The notes: generated from the sequence alone by a model not told the origin. A stretch of 32,535 nucleotides of DNA from Bacillota bacterium (GCA_012840225.1 DULU01000055.1:1-32535), one strand, 5' to 3'; positions 1-8,011 are shown, counted from the stretch's first letter. Program-made: numbers and translations.

Positions 1-391
1 CCTCACGGCCAAAGCCCAGTCTGCCGACGGCAACCAGAGATTCTTCACTATCCTGGTGCCTCGCCCGGCGGCCGAAGCCGATCAGGCACCACCTTTGGCC
101 AAAGCTACAGAGGCCACCAACGGCTGCAGCGCCACTGTGACGGTGGGCGGTAAAGAGATCACCATCGCCTTCCGGGACAGCAGTGCCGAGCGCCTGGAAG
201 TGGCCGGCTTCTCCACCGACGCCGTGGCTATCGCCATCTGGCGGGAAGTGGACGGGACGAAGAGCGGCGTTATGGCGGTGAACGCCACCTCCATCAGCCG
301 ACAGGGCGAAGTGCTGTTCAGCTCCGAAAACCCGGCAGACGGTGCCTGGGATCTGGTGGACGGCCGGCTGGTAGTCGCTGTCGCCGAGTAG
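1..391 (+). CDS. 3' end of a probable secreted polysaccharide lyase (heparinase II/III-like C-terminal domain), partial
   Basis: The reading frame is open from base 2 and has no start inside the window, so only the last 129 or so residues are visible. It ends at TAG 389-391. The visible part begins with a stretch ending RFFTILVPRP and continues as alternating short beta-strand-like segments, ending in LVVAVAE. A strand of the form R-F-x-T-x-L-x-P followed by a beta-sandwich tail is typical of the C-terminal domain of heparinase II/III-type and related polysaccharide lyases. That family assignment is inference from a short tail; any secreted beta-sandwich enzyme is an alternative. No catalytic residue can be judged. 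It is separated by 274 bases from the next gene and probably belongs to a different transcription unit. Confidence 0.5.
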   Translation, partial: LTAKAQSADGNQRFFTILVPRPAAEADQAPPLAKATEATNGCSATVTVGGKEITIAFRDSSAERLEVAGFSTDAVAIAIWREVDGTKSGVMAVNATSISRQGEVLFSSENPADGAWDLVDGRLVVAVAE

Positions 392-494
392 CGGTTGCCT
401 CCGCCATGTAGTGGCAGCTGCCGCCAAATAGCGGCAACTTCCCCCAAGCAGCAGTCCCGTTGCTGTGTATTTGGAAATATCAAGTTGATGTCGA

Positions 495-534
495 CAAACG
501 GCTCACTCAGCCTTGTGGCGGCGTGAGCCGTTTG
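495..534 (+). terminator. Perfect 12-bp inverted repeat, possible terminator of the upstream gene
   Basis: Bases 495-506 (CAAACGGCTCAC) are exactly complementary to 523-534, with a 16-base loop. It lies about 100 bases after the upstream stop codon. There is no T-run after the right arm, so it is not a textbook Rho-independent terminator. It could act as an mRNA 3' stabiliser instead. Confidence 0.45.
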
Positions 535-665
535 CATAAACTGGGCAAACTTTTAAACTTGACTATCCGGCGGCGGAAGGAGAAGATATAGAAAGGCAGT
601 ACCGGTATTAAAATAGAGTACAACCTTCGGTTAAGCTGCCGGAACCGCAGTTGGGGAGGACAGTG

Positions 666-1739
666 ATGGGCCTGAGGGTGGGTATTCCCCGGGCATTGTG
701 GTATTATTCATACTATCCATTCTGGCGAACTTTTTTTGAATCCCTGGGCGCAAAAGTGGTGGACTCAGGCCCCACGAGCCGGGACACTTTAAACATGGGC
801 GTCGACGAAACGGTGAGTGAAGCTTGCGTGCCTATTAAAGTATTTGTTGGGCATGTCAAGTCGCTCATCAAGCGCTGGGAGAAGCGGGAGATCGATGCCA
901 TCTTCATGCCCCGCTATGTCAACTGGAGCGGCCGGACGGTCTATTGTCCCAAATTTTTAGGGCTACCCGACATGATCAGGTACTCTTTCTCAGATCTGCC
1001 GAAATTGATCGAAGTCCGGCTGGACGCCAGGCGAAGACCGCTTGCCCTGCTCAGAGCCTGTAACACCATCCGCAAGGAATTGGGGGCGCCACGGCGCCTG
1101 CTGCTCGGCGCCTATGTGAAAGCCCTGCGCACGCTGCACAGGCATAACGAGTTGCTGCGTCAGGGAGTTTCCCCGCTGGATTCCATCGCCAGCACCGCAG
1201 GCGGCACCTCCGTCAATGCCACCAGCGGTAAAGTGGCCGGGGAGACTAGGGAGGACAGGGAGGCTAGGGACAACAGGGAAACGCCGGTGATTCGCCTGGC
1301 GGTGTTGGGTTATCCCTATCTGATATACGACCGTTATGTCAATCTGGGCCTCCTCGACAAGCTGAAAAATCTGGGCGTGGAAGTGATCACCGCCGAGTGC
1401 GTGTGGCCGCATCTGGTGCAAAAAGAAGCCTCCAAGTTTATAAAAAATCTCTTTTGGACATATAGCGACATGGTAGCCAAAGCCGGTTATTATTTTCTCG
1501 ATCTCGATGCCAACGAGGCCAAACCCGAGGCCCACAGGATCGACGGCATCATTCACATCACTGCCTTCGGTTGCGGCCCCGATGCCATGGTCGATAAATT
1601 ACTGGAATTGAAAGCCCGCCAGCTGAGTAAGCCTTTTCTGCCGCTGACCTTGGACGAACACACCGGCGAAGCGGGCGCTCTGACCAGACTGGAAGCTTTT
1701 GTCGATATGCTCAAGCGCCGGTGCATGACCGCCGGGTGA
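666..1739 (+). CDS. Acyl-CoA dehydratase activase-related protein (DUF2229/HgdB-like), subunit 1
   Basis: The 357-residue protein resembles the DUF2229 / activase-related proteins linked to 2-hydroxyacyl-CoA dehydratase and benzoyl-CoA reductase systems. It starts MGLRVGIPRALWYY, has EACVPIKVFVGH near residues 52-63, VYCPKFLGLPD at 92-102, AFGCGPDAM at 300-308, and the C-terminal signature LDEHTGEAG followed by TRLEAFVD. Cys54, Cys94 and Cys303 align with three cysteines of the next gene product. A 30-35 residue polar insertion at about 172-206 (Ser/Thr/Gly, then Arg/Glu/Asp) comes from repetitive DNA near 1190-1280. ATG 666 is preferred: GGGGAGGA ends 5 bases upstream, whereas a TTG at 651 lies inside that Shine-Dalgarno. 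It is first of three co-directional genes. Its substrate is unknown; a cytoplasmic Fe-S role is inferred. Confidence 0.8.
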   Translation: MGLRVGIPRALWYYSYYPFWRTFFESLGAKVVDSGPTSRDTLNMGVDETVSEACVPIKVFVGHVKSLIKRWEKREIDAIFMPRYVNWSGRTVYCPKFLGLPDMIRYSFSDLPKLIEVRLDARRRPLALLRACNTIRKELGAPRRLLLGAYVKALRTLHRHNELLRQGVSPLDSIASTAGGTSVNATSGKVAGETREDREARDNRETPVIRLAVLGYPYLIYDRYVNLGLLDKLKNLGVEVITAECVWPHLVQKEASKFIKNLFWTYSDMVAKAGYYFLDLDANEAKPEAHRIDGIIHITAFGCGPDAMVDKLLELKARQLSKPFLPLTLDEHTGEAGALTRLEAFVDMLKRRCMTAG

Positions 1740-1757
1740 GCCGGGTGAGCGGCGAGT

Positions 1758-1818
1758 TAGCCAGGTTGCGGCGAGTAGCCAGGTTGCGGCAAGTAGCCAG
1801 GTTGCGGCGAGTAGCCGG
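1758..1818 (+). repeat. 18-bp tandem repeat, three copies plus a partial fourth
   Basis: Units TAGCCAGGTTGCGGCGAG start at 1758, 1776 and 1794 (the second unit ends CAAG instead of CGAG), with a truncated copy at 1812-1818. A more diverged copy precedes them from about 1738. The repeat sits between two co-transcribed activase-related genes and carries in-frame TAG stops. It has no protein-coding role and no clear operator or RNA structure was seen. Confidence 0.85.
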
Positions 1819-1859
1819 GCTTGGGCACTGATAACGGGACAATGGAAGGAGAATCTGCT

Positions 1860-2957
1860 TTGGCTGTGGCCACCTTTCCCCACATGAACGAGTATTCTCC
1901 AGCTTTCCGCATGATATTGGAGGAACTCGGCCACGAGGTGATCATGCCTCTCCGTCCCAGCAAACGCACCCTCACTCTCGGTTCTTCCTTTGGTCCGGAG
2001 TTTGCCTGCATACCGCTGAAGATCCTTCTCGGCACCTATCTGGAAGCCATCGAAAAGGGTGCCAACCTCATCGTCACCTCCGGCGGGGTGGGACCCTGCC
2101 GCGCCGGCTTATATGCCTCCATGCACAAGGAGATCCTGAGAAGCCTGGGCCATGATATCGACATGGTGGTCTTCGAGCCCATCCGTCACAAGCCGCTCGA
2201 TCTGCTCAAATCGGTGCATCGCCTGAATGTGGCCCGCCTCATGCCCTGGCAACTCTTCGATCTGCTTTACAGGGCCTGGCAGATGATCTCCTACCTCGAC
2301 CAGCTGGAACACCTTCTGCACTGGACCAGGCCCAGAGAGCTCAAGCCGGGCACGGCCGATGCCATATATAGAGCCGGGGTGGACAGCCTCTGCAAAGAGC
2401 GCTCTCTCAAAGGCATCACCAGCCGGGGGCGGCAGGCGGTGGCCGAGATGAAAGCCATCCCCATCGATAAAGACGCCGACCCCCTCAAGATCGGCATTGT
2501 CGGGGAAATCTACGTGGTGATCGAACCGGCGGCCAACCTCGACATCGAGCGCATATTGGGCGAGCTGGGGGTGGAAGTGCACCGCTCCATATTCCTCACC
2601 GGCTGGACCAAAGAAAACGTGGTCAAAGAAGGACACCGGGTCAAAGCCGGTATGGTGGCCCGGCCATATCTCGGGGAGATGGTGGGCGGCCACGGCCAGG
2701 AGTCCATCGGGCATACCATTTTATATGCCCGGGAAGGCCTGGACGGCGTGGTGCAGCTCGCCCCGTTTACCTGCATCCCCGAAATCGTGGCCAAATCCAT
2801 ATTGCCGGCGGTCAGCCGGGATTTTGATATCCCCGTGATTTCCTTCTTCCTCGATGAGCAAACCGGAGAGGCCGGCTTCCGCACCAGGCTGGAAGCATTC
2901 GTAGATCTATTGGCCAGGCGCCGCAGCCGAAAACGGCAAGAAAAACAGCCGGCCTGA
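1860..2957 (+). CDS. Acyl-CoA dehydratase activase-related protein (DUF2229/HgdB-like), subunit 2
   Basis: The 365-residue protein is a paralogue of the preceding one. It opens FPHMNEYSPAFR, as this family typically does, then has FACIPLKILLGTY around Cys50, SGGVGPCRAGLY around Cys80 and APFTCIPEI around Cys305. It ends with LDEQTGEAG followed by TRLEAFVD, nearly identical to subunit 1. Three cysteines at matching positions in two paralogous subunits resemble the three cysteines per subunit that hold [4Fe-4S] clusters in 2-hydroxyglutaryl-CoA dehydratase; cluster binding here is inferred. TTG 1860 is chosen because GAAGGAG (1845-1851) lies 8 bases upstream. ATG 1842 and TTG 1821 are possible but lack a good ribosome site. 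It is followed after 37 bases by the ATPase gene. The C-terminus is a basic tail. Confidence 0.8.
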   Translation: MAVATFPHMNEYSPAFRMILEELGHEVIMPLRPSKRTLTLGSSFGPEFACIPLKILLGTYLEAIEKGANLIVTSGGVGPCRAGLYASMHKEILRSLGHDIDMVVFEPIRHKPLDLLKSVHRLNVARLMPWQLFDLLYRAWQMISYLDQLEHLLHWTRPRELKPGTADAIYRAGVDSLCKERSLKGITSRGRQAVAEMKAIPIDKDADPLKIGIVGEIYVVIEPAANLDIERILGELGVEVHRSIFLTGWTKENVVKEGHRVKAGMVARPYLGEMVGGHGQESIGHTILYAREGLDGVVQLAPFTCIPEIVAKSILPAVSRDFDIPVISFFLDEQTGEAGFRTRLEAFVDLLARRRSRKRQEKQPA

Positions 2958-2994
2958 CAATGCAGCGGATTTTGCGGCAACGGGAGGATAAGAA

Positions 2995-4029
2995 TTGGCA
3001 CAAGGCGTTTATATAGGCATAGATGTAGGTTCGGTCTCCACCAATGTGGCCCTGACCGACGAAAATGGCAAGGTCCTTAAGACGGTTTATATGAGGACGC
3101 GGGGGCAGCCCATCGCCGCCACCCAGGAAGCGCTGCAGCAGGCGGGTAAAGCCATCCCCGAGGGCTGCCCGGTTCTGGGTGCGGGAGCCACAGGCAGTGC
3201 CCGCCAGCTCGCCGGGGTGGTCGCCGGCGCCGATGTGATCAAAAATGAGATCACCGCTCATGCGGTGGCGTCGGCCAGCGTCCTTCCCGATGTGCAGACG
3301 GTGATCGAAATCGGCGGTCAGGACTCGAAGATCATCATCCTGCGCCACGGGGTGATCGCCGACTTCGCCATGAACACCGTATGTGCCGCCGGCACCGGCT
3401 CGTTTCTCGACCAGCAAGCCGCCCGTCTCGGCATTCCCATCGAAGAGTTCGGCGCCATCGCCCTCAAGGCCACTTCACCGGTGCGCATCGCCGGACGCTG
3501 CACGGTCTTCGCCGAGTCCGACATGGTCCATAAACAACAGCTGGGCCACAAGCGGGAAGACATCATGTACGGCCTGTGCCAGGCCTTGGTGCGCAATTAT
3601 CTGAATAATGTCGGCCGGGGAAAGGATATCCGCCCCAAAGTGGCCTTCCAAGGCGGCGTGGCCGGCAACCTGGCTATCCGCAAAGCTTTTGAGGAAGCCT
3701 TGCAGATGGAGGTGTTCGTGCCCCCCTATCATGACTGCATGGGGGCCCTGGGCGCTGCTTTCCTGGCGCGGGAAGAGATGGAATACCGCCGGAGAAAAAA
3801 CGGCACCGCCGTCTCCTCCTTCCGCGGCTTCAATGCAAAGGACCTGGCTTTCCAGGCTTCCAGCTTCGAATGCCGGCACTGCCCCAACCATTGCGAGATC
3901 ATTGAGATCAAGCTCCAAGACCGGGTGGTGGGACGCTGGGGTTCCCGCTGCCGCCGCTGGGAAGTGGTGACCCGCGACGAAGAAGGCCAAGCCGCCCAAA
4001 AGCCCGGCCAGGATCGGCGGGCCGGCTGA
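2995..4029 (+). CDS. BadF/BadG/HgdC-type activase ATPase (CoA-substrate-specific enzyme activase)
   Basis: The 344-residue ASKHA-fold ATPase belongs to the family that drives ATP-dependent electron transfer to 2-hydroxyacyl-CoA dehydratases or benzoyl-CoA reductases. Visible motifs are the phosphate-1 loop YIGIDVGSVSTNVAL (6-20), EIGGQDSK (105-112), NTVCAAGTGSFLDQQA (127-142), GRCTVFAESD (167-176) and AFQGGVAGN (217-225). Cys130 and Cys169 match the two cysteines per monomer that share the bridging [4Fe-4S] cluster in HgdC. A C-terminal extension has Cys293-x2-Cys296-x3-Cys300 and Cys319, a possible second metal site. The TTG start follows GGGAGGA at a normal distance. It is third in the cluster, so its natural partners are the two paralogous subunits upstream. 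The electron acceptor and substrate cannot be read from sequence. Confidence 0.88.
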   Translation: MAQGVYIGIDVGSVSTNVALTDENGKVLKTVYMRTRGQPIAATQEALQQAGKAIPEGCPVLGAGATGSARQLAGVVAGADVIKNEITAHAVASASVLPDVQTVIEIGGQDSKIIILRHGVIADFAMNTVCAAGTGSFLDQQAARLGIPIEEFGAIALKATSPVRIAGRCTVFAESDMVHKQQLGHKREDIMYGLCQALVRNYLNNVGRGKDIRPKVAFQGGVAGNLAIRKAFEEALQMEVFVPPYHDCMGALGAAFLAREEMEYRRRKNGTAVSSFRGFNAKDLAFQASSFECRHCPNHCEIIEIKLQDRVVGRWGSRCRRWEVVTRDEEGQAAQKPGQDRRAG

Positions 4030-4102
4030 GGACTGAGGCTCGCCGGAAAGGCTCGCTTCAGGAAGGCTAGCTGATAAGGTTCATTGAGAAGGTACTCTTT
4101 GG

Positions 4103-4128
4103 AAGGCCGGCGAAAAAAGCCGGCTTTT
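4103..4128 (+). terminator. Rho-independent terminator of the activase cluster
   Basis: The stem AAGGCCGGC (4103-4111) pairs with GCCGGCTTT (4119-4127) with one G-U pair. The loop is GAAAAAA, and the 3' arm runs into TTTT. It lies 74 bases after the activase stop codon. Confidence 0.8.
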
Positions 4129-4228
4129 CCTATGAGTCATGAGGACCACCTGCCTATGGAGCCGCATAGCATGACTTTAGACAGCCCCCAAGGCGTAATC
4201 TGGGCGAGTTAGGTTAGGTGGACCGGCG

Positions 4229-4759
4229 ATGCCTCAGCTCAAAATGACTGGAAACAAAAGCCCCTTCTTCCGGGTGCTATATTATACAGACCCCCCGCTC
4301 TGCGGGCCTGATGTGGCGGCCTTGCAGAATGCGCTGAAGCTCCGCGGTTATTACGATGGCCCGGTGAGCGGCATATACGACGAGAAGACCGCCGAGGCCG
4401 TACAAAACCTGCAGGATATCACCGGGGCCCTGGTGACTGGAGCCGTAGACCGCACTTTGTGGCGCGCCCTCTGTCTCCATTGCACCATCGACGCCCAGGG
4501 CCGCATAACCTGCGCTCCGGCCAGCGTGCATCGCGCCGCTCCAGGTGAAGACCTCTTCTCCATAGCCGCCGCCTATGGGCATCTGCCTCAGGACCTACAA
4601 GCCGTCAACCAACACATCACCAATCCCTCCCGCCTGGCCTCCGGCACTGCCATCTGCCTTCCGCCCCACCCCCTGACCGGCATCGCCCGCTATGAAAGAG
4701 AAGAGGTCGGCCCCGGAACGCTACCTCTTGTCGAACCGCTTGAGGAAGGCGGTGCCTGA
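4229..4759 (+). CDS. Peptidoglycan-binding domain plus LysM domain protein without signal peptide
   Basis: The 176-residue protein has a PG_binding_1 domain at about 24-80, including GPDVAALQNALKLRGYY and the GIYDEKTAEAVQNLQ helix that marks this fold. A LysM domain follows at about 98-146 (HRAAPGEDLFSIAAAYG, then INPSRL-like NPSRLASGTAICLP). Both modules bind cell-wall glycan. There is no signal peptide, lipobox or membrane segment, which is unusual for wall binders. In spore formers, LysM proteins lacking signals can be assembled onto the forespore surface from the mother cell; that role here is inference. Five cysteines (25, 82, 85, 95, 143) are unusual for a small LysM protein. The stop at 4757-4759 is two bases before the peroxiredoxin start, so the two are probably co-translated. 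Confidence 0.75.
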   Translation: MPQLKMTGNKSPFFRVLYYTDPPLCGPDVAALQNALKLRGYYDGPVSGIYDEKTAEAVQNLQDITGALVTGAVDRTLWRALCLHCTIDAQGRITCAPASVHRAAPGEDLFSIAAAYGHLPQDLQAVNQHITNPSRLASGTAICLPPHPLTGIARYEREEVGPGTLPLVEPLEEGGA

Positions 4760-4761
4760 CC

Positions 4762-5325
4762 ATGCTGCTGCAACCTGGACAGCCGGCCCCCCGCTTCACC
4801 GCCGATGCGGTGTGGAAGAAAGAAAGAGTACGACTCTCCCTCGATAGCTATGAAGGCCTCTGGGTTATACTCTTTTTCTTTCCCTCAGGCTTCACATTCA
4901 TCTGCCCGACCGAACTTGGCGCCTTAGCCCTGCTCCATTCGGTCCTCACCGAGCGCAACGCCCGCATCATTGCCATAAGCACCGACAGCGCCTTTGCTCA
5001 TAAAATGGCCGGCCTGCATTCGCCCAACGCCCAGCTGGTACGCTTTCCCCTGGTGGCCGACCGCCAAGGCAAAATCGCCAAGCTATATGGTGTCTATTCC
5101 AAAAACGGCGGCTTTGCCTACAGAGGTGTCTTTTTCATCGATCCCGAGCTGCGCATTCGCACCTTCATGGTTTACGACAACAGCATCGGGCGCGGCACTC
5201 ATGAGATCCTGCGCGTCCTGGAAGCTCTGCAATATGCCGATGAATCCGGGCGGGCAGTGCAAGCCGACTGGTATCCCGGCTATATGGGCCTTCTGCCTCA
5301 GTGGCCCGATGCCGGCAAGTATTAG
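4762..5325 (+). CDS. AhpC/TSA-family peroxiredoxin lacking the usual resolving cysteine
   Basis: The 187-residue protein reduces peroxides through the peroxidatic Cys48 in PSGFTFICPTE, which fits the P-x3-T-x2-C signature. Arg121 in YRGVFFIDP is the conserved active-site arginine. Typical 2-Cys AhpC proteins have a C-terminal resolving cysteine in a motif like VCPAxWxPG. Here the aligned segment is AVQADWYPG (165-173), and Cys48 is the only cysteine in the protein. It should therefore work as a 1-Cys enzyme or use an external thiol. The C-terminal tail is also shorter than usual. It begins two bases after the stop of the LysM protein. The nearest Shine-Dalgarno-like GGAAGG is about 11 bases upstream. 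No reductase (AhpF, NrdH-type) is nearby. Family identification is firm; the mechanism is inferred. Confidence 0.9.
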   Translation: MLLQPGQPAPRFTADAVWKKERVRLSLDSYEGLWVILFFFPSGFTFICPTELGALALLHSVLTERNARIIAISTDSAFAHKMAGLHSPNAQLVRFPLVADRQGKIAKLYGVYSKNGGFAYRGVFFIDPELRIRTFMVYDNSIGRGTHEILRVLEALQYADESGRAVQADWYPGYMGLLPQWPDAGKY

Positions 5326-5510
5326 CCGGGATCAGTCAGGATTGTCCGGGCCGCCGGCTGTAAAAACCAGACCTTCCCAGGCCACTTCTCACTCCCGCTC
5401 CGCTTTATCCCCTCCACCCATGCTCGTATTCATAAAGGAAGATCTCAATACATGTTTAAGGTAATTAATAAATATGAAAAACCATTTGCGTAGCCATGGA
5501 GGCTGACAGC

Positions 5511-6929
5511 GTGATTATCCTTTGGCAATTGCATATGTGGTTGGGCATCGTTGCGGCTGCCGCCCTGGTGGCCGCCACCTTAGCCCTCCGGGATCTGGTG
5601 AGTCTCAAGGGCACCGATCAAAAACTCCTCTTCTTTGTCCTACTCGTGTTCAGTCTGCTATACTCGGCGCAAATGGCCATGGAAATACCTCTCATCGGGC
5701 CCGACTCCTTTTGGCCGGCCGTTCGCTGGTGGGGAGCGGCGGCCTTTCTCCTGATCAGCCGACAGCCGGGGACACCGGCCGGCTCCTGGACGATCCTGAT
5801 CGCCGCGGCCGCCGGCTTTCTACTCTCCCGGCTGGTGGCAGTCGCCGGAGACCCAAGATCTTCCCTCTTATTAAGCACCATCTTTCCGGCCGCCGCCTGC
5901 ACCGCTGCAGCCCTCCGGTTGGCCTTGAGCCGGAGCGGCCGCCGGCTCCTCATCACTACCAACCGAACAGAAATGAACCTGGCCGCCGCCAACCTATACT
6001 TCGCCGCCGGCTCCCTCTTCCATCTCATGGCCGGATCGGCCTATTTGCCCGCCTTAGCGGCCGGTCGCCTCGCCGATGCCGTTGCCATGGTCCTCATCGC
6101 CCAACACATGATAAAGTTATTATTGAAACAGGTGCGGCTGGAGCTGATCCATGCACATGAAGACCAGCGCCGGCAGGAACAGATGACCATCCTGCGCTAC
6201 TTCACCGACAAGATGGCTCACGAGATCAAAAACTCCCTCACCGTCATAAGGATGCGGGTGCAAATGATGCAGATGCAGGCGCAAAACCAACCGCCTACCC
6301 GGACAGAAGCAGCCAACGCCGCCCACTCTGCCGCGCCCGGCGAAGCCCTCTCCCGCCTCATCGCCGGCGTGGACCGGATCAATGAACAGCTGGAAGAATG
6401 GCTGCAGCCCGTACGGCTGAACAACCTGGCCAAAACCATCCGGGACCTGGGCGACCTCTTAGAGGCAGCCTTCGCCCGCTGGCGCCCCGAGCTGTCCGAC
6501 CGCGACCTCGGCTTGCGCTTCTATAGAAGCGAGGAGCCCATGCCGGTGGAAGTCGATGAAGAGTGGCTGGAGCACGCCCTGGGATTTATAGTGCATCATG
6601 CCGTCAAGACCATGCCCAAGGGAGCCTCCCTCACCGTGAAGCTTTTCCGGGAGAAAGACCGGGCCACCATCGCCGTCAAGGACGGCGGCGACGGCGAGAT
6701 CCTCCCTGCCGGTGAAACCGCCCGGCAGCTCGGACAAGAGGAGTTTGTCACATCCGGAATCATCAATCTGGGTCTGGATCTCGCTTTGGCGGCCTGGATT
6801 ATCGCTCACCATAACGGTAAACTAAAGTATGACACCAGCTCTATGGAAGGGACGACCTACTATTGTTCCTTACCTCTTTACCGGCGCCAGTTTGATCTTG
6901 TCCACGATCAGGAAGGTGTCGCCCTTTGA
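5511..6929 (+). CDS. Orphan membrane sensor histidine kinase with degenerate ATP-binding domain
   Basis: The 472-residue protein has about six hydrophobic segments between residues 5 and 205, then a cytoplasmic HisKA-like helix FTDKMAHEIKNSLTVIRMR with candidate phosphoacceptor His237. A HATPase_c-like region follows from about 340. The kinase N-box, normally N-L-x-x-N-A, reads GFIVHHAVKTMPKG, with His363 where the Mg-coordinating Asn is expected. The G1 box reads VKDGGDGEI. The last motif, NLGLDLALAAWIIAHHNG, and the end GTTYYCSLPL are normal. It may be a weak kinase, a phosphatase or a pseudokinase. GTG 5511 is preferred over ATG 5496 because GGAGG (5498-5502) lies 8 bases before it. No response regulator is present. 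Its stop overlaps the lipoprotein gene by four bases. Confidence 0.75.
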   Translation: MIILWQLHMWLGIVAAAALVAATLALRDLVSLKGTDQKLLFFVLLVFSLLYSAQMAMEIPLIGPDSFWPAVRWWGAAAFLLISRQPGTPAGSWTILIAAAAGFLLSRLVAVAGDPRSSLLLSTIFPAAACTAAALRLALSRSGRRLLITTNRTEMNLAAANLYFAAGSLFHLMAGSAYLPALAAGRLADAVAMVLIAQHMIKLLLKQVRLELIHAHEDQRRQEQMTILRYFTDKMAHEIKNSLTVIRMRVQMMQMQAQNQPPTRTEAANAAHSAAPGEALSRLIAGVDRINEQLEEWLQPVRLNNLAKTIRDLGDLLEAAFARWRPELSDRDLGLRFYRSEEPMPVEVDEEWLEHALGFIVHHAVKTMPKGASLTVKLFREKDRATIAVKDGGDGEILPAGETARQLGQEEFVTSGIINLGLDLALAAWIIAHHNGKLKYDTSSMEGTTYYCSLPLYRRQFDLVHDQEGVAL

Positions 6930-7966
6930 TTAAGCAACGCCTCCAACTAGTGCTCGCCTGCTTCCTTTTGGCCATCATGCTTATTTCCGGCTGCCGGGAC
7001 GACCTCCGGGAAATCAGAGCTTATATGCTGCTCGACTTCGGGCGCTTCTTCCCACCAGAACGGGAACAGCGCCTCATCGAAAAAGCCGGGTTTCTTTATG
7101 CTTTGGGCTATCGGGAAGAAAGCGCCGGGCCATACCAGGTGCGCATCATCCCCGACCAGCTTTATGATCTAGAGCATAATCTGCTTCTCGATATCTACTT
7201 ACCCGCCGGCGTCGGCTCACCCCGCCCTGTGGTCTTCCTGATTCACGGGGGAGGCTGGCAGTATTTCACCAAGGTCGCCGTCTCCGGGATGGGGAGACTT
7301 TTGGCCTCACACGGTTTTGCCGCCGTCGGTGTCAATTACCGGCTGTCCTCGCGGGCCATCTGGCCGGCGCAGCTGGATGATCTGGAAGCAGCCATTTCCT
7401 GGCTCGCCGCTCACCGGAAGTTATTCGGCTTGGACCTGGACCGCTTTGCCGTGCTGGGCGACTCCGCCGGGGCCCATCTGGCTGCCATGCTGGCTCTCAC
7501 CGGTCACAGCGCCGCCACGGTGAAAGCAGTGGTGGCTTACTATGGCGTCTACGACCTCAGACCGCTCGCCTCCGAGCAGCTTGATGAGGCAGCCATCAAC
7601 CCCATCAACCAGTTGTTGGGTGTGCCGCCCGGCGATCTGGATACAGCCTGCCGCCTGGCGAGCCCGGTGCATTATGTCACCGAGCATTCTCCCCCGTTTC
7701 TGCTGATCCATGGGACAGCCGACACCCTCGTGCCGGTGACCCAGTCCGAAACCATGGCCGCCCGCCTCAAGGAGAAAGGAGCGGAGGTGGAGACGGCCTA
7801 TGTGGATCATGCCGATCACCTCCTGCTCAGCGTGCGGGGGCTGAACACCGCCACCTTGATAAAGATCGACCAACTCACCATTGATTTTCTGAAACGCAAA
7901 TTACAGGCAGGCGCCCTGCCCGGCGAGAGCGAAATCCCCAACGCGGAAACCGTTAAACGCCGATGA
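6926..7966 (+). CDS. Lipoprotein alpha/beta hydrolase (esterase/lipase, BD-FAE-like)
   Basis: The 346-residue protein has a type II signal peptide, with a hydrophobic stretch then LISGC, making Cys23 the lipid anchor on the outer face of the membrane. The hydrolase core shows the oxyanion-hole motif HGGGW (107-111), the nucleophile elbow GDSAG with Ser180, the acid Asp266 in HGTADTLVP and His298 near DHADHLL. This arrangement is typical of carboxylesterases acting on acyl or acetyl esters, including those on polysaccharides; the actual substrate is unknown. TTG 6926 overlaps the kinase stop (TTGA) and has AGGAAGG (6910-6916) at a good distance, so translational coupling with the histidine kinase is likely. 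The pairing suggests an envelope-related function, which is inference. Confidence 0.85.
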   Translation: MIKQRLQLVLACFLLAIMLISGCRDDLREIRAYMLLDFGRFFPPEREQRLIEKAGFLYALGYREESAGPYQVRIIPDQLYDLEHNLLLDIYLPAGVGSPRPVVFLIHGGGWQYFTKVAVSGMGRLLASHGFAAVGVNYRLSSRAIWPAQLDDLEAAISWLAAHRKLFGLDLDRFAVLGDSAGAHLAAMLALTGHSAATVKAVVAYYGVYDLRPLASEQLDEAAINPINQLLGVPPGDLDTACRLASPVHYVTEHSPPFLLIHGTADTLVPVTQSETMAARLKEKGAEVETAYVDHADHLLLSVRGLNTATLIKIDQLTIDFLKRKLQAGALPGESEIPNAETVKRR

Positions 7967-8011
7967 ATATAACATACAGAGTATAATACAGAGAAAGGTT
8001 GTGCACAAAAA

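Noticed and set aside
7982-7987. Perfect TATAAT upstream of the amidohydrolase at 8012
   Set aside because: No -35 element lies at 16-18 bases, and transcription would begin inside the ribosome site, leaving it unusable.
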